Assembly: GCF_014199395.1 (NCBI RefSeq) | Contig: NZ_JACIJM010000002.1 | Location: forward strand, 310,001 to 374,000 | Direction of reading: 5' to 3' | DNA length: 64,000 nt | From: Yoonia ponticola | GTDB lineage: Bacteria; Pseudomonadota; Alphaproteobacteria; Rhodobacterales; Rhodobacteraceae | Shown here: one piece after another, positions 63,797 through 64,000 of the stretch | How the letters are laid out: each line of letters begins with the position of its first letter | Numbering within the stretch: position 1 is the first letter of the stretch | Position numbers and translations under genes: made by a program | Notes under the pieces: generated by a model | The model's database searches: none | What the model was told of the DNA's origin: nothing | What the model saw: only the letters and a program-made list of their open reading frames with translations

Positions 63797-64000
63797 CCGT
63801 CTAAGGTCCCGCGTAAGGTCAGATATGATAGTAACTCTAATAAAGGTAGTCCGAGCACATTGAAATAGTCACCCTCAACACGGTGAAAGAGACGCGCACC
63901 TTCTTCTTCCAGCTTATAACCGCCGACCGCGTGGCGAATGCTATCCCAGTTCCGGTCAACATATGCTTCCAGATAAGCGTCAGACGCATCACGCATATGT
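63793..64000 (-). CDS. Maf-like nucleotide pyrophosphatase (5' part outside window)
   Basis: The C-terminal segment [52 protein letters not shown]... matches the end of Maf proteins (house-cleaning NTP pyrophosphatases of the septum-formation family). Its start lies beyond position 64000, so it is partial. The stop overlaps the aroE start (ATGA), which fits the usual maf-aroE-coaE-dnaQ operon of this group. Confidence 0.85.
   Translation of the reverse strand, partial: HMRDASDAYLEAYVDRNWDSIRHAVGGYKLEEEGARLFHRVEGDYFNVLGLPLLELLSYLTLRGTLDG

Overview
The window looks like a chromosomal segment of a marine alphaproteobacterium of the Rhodobacteraceae (Roseobacter group). The main reasons are a RegB/SenC/RegA redox regulon, the gene order tsaE-amgK-murU-addB-addA-trxA-hslV-hslU and smr-mltA-tim44-fxsA-secB-dnaQ-coaE-aroE-maf, and GTG/TTG starts and ATGA stop-start overlaps typical of that family. 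This assignment is inference from gene content; no rRNA or tRNA gene is present to test it.

Region 1 (about 1-37.2 kb) is a large accessory cell-surface polysaccharide locus. It opens with four coupled genes (HAD-UbiA fusion, GtrA, DprE1-like, DprE2-like) that resemble the mycobacterial route to polyprenyl-phospho-D-arabinofuranose. A succinoglycan-type (Wzx/Wzy-like) machine follows: ExoY-like priming transferase, many GT2 and GT4 glycosyltransferases (tandem ExoM-like, ExoO-like), an MATE-fold flippase, a Wzy/ExoQ-like polymerase, an ExoP-like copolymerase with an apparently dead Walker A, an ExoF-like export protein and an ExoK-like GH16 hydrolase. Four sulfotransferases, a PIG-L deacetylase coupled to a formyltransferase, a GMC oxidoreductase, a methyltransferase and an AftB-like GT-C membrane glycosyltransferase are interleaved. 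Together they predict a sulfated, possibly arabinofuranose-bearing and N-formylated exopolysaccharide. Two very large probable surface/extracellular proteins lie in the locus: a G8/parallel beta-helix protein related to CEMIP/TMEM2, with a 15-bp tandem repeat array, and an RTX/SdrD-B protein.

Region 2 (37.7-43 kb) is a transition with small genes: an HD phosphohydrolase, a GNAT acetyltransferase, a small conserved-looking peptide, a LysR regulator, a lipoprotein, and then the regA-senC / regB divergent redox two-component locus.

Region 3 (43-64 kb) is a compact housekeeping block: PAS protein; tsaE-amgK-murU (tRNA modification ATPase plus MurNAc recycling); AddAB recombination nuclease; thioredoxin with a clear intrinsic terminator; HslVU protease with a membrane protein between the subunits; MFS transporter; Smr protein; MltA; Tim44-like protein; FxsA; SecB; DnaQ; CoaE; AroE and the truncated start of a Maf gene at the right edge.

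Start codons were chosen by Shine-Dalgarno placement, stop-start overlap and where family similarity begins; alternatives are given in the entries. No CRISPR array, insertion sequence or RNA gene was recognised.
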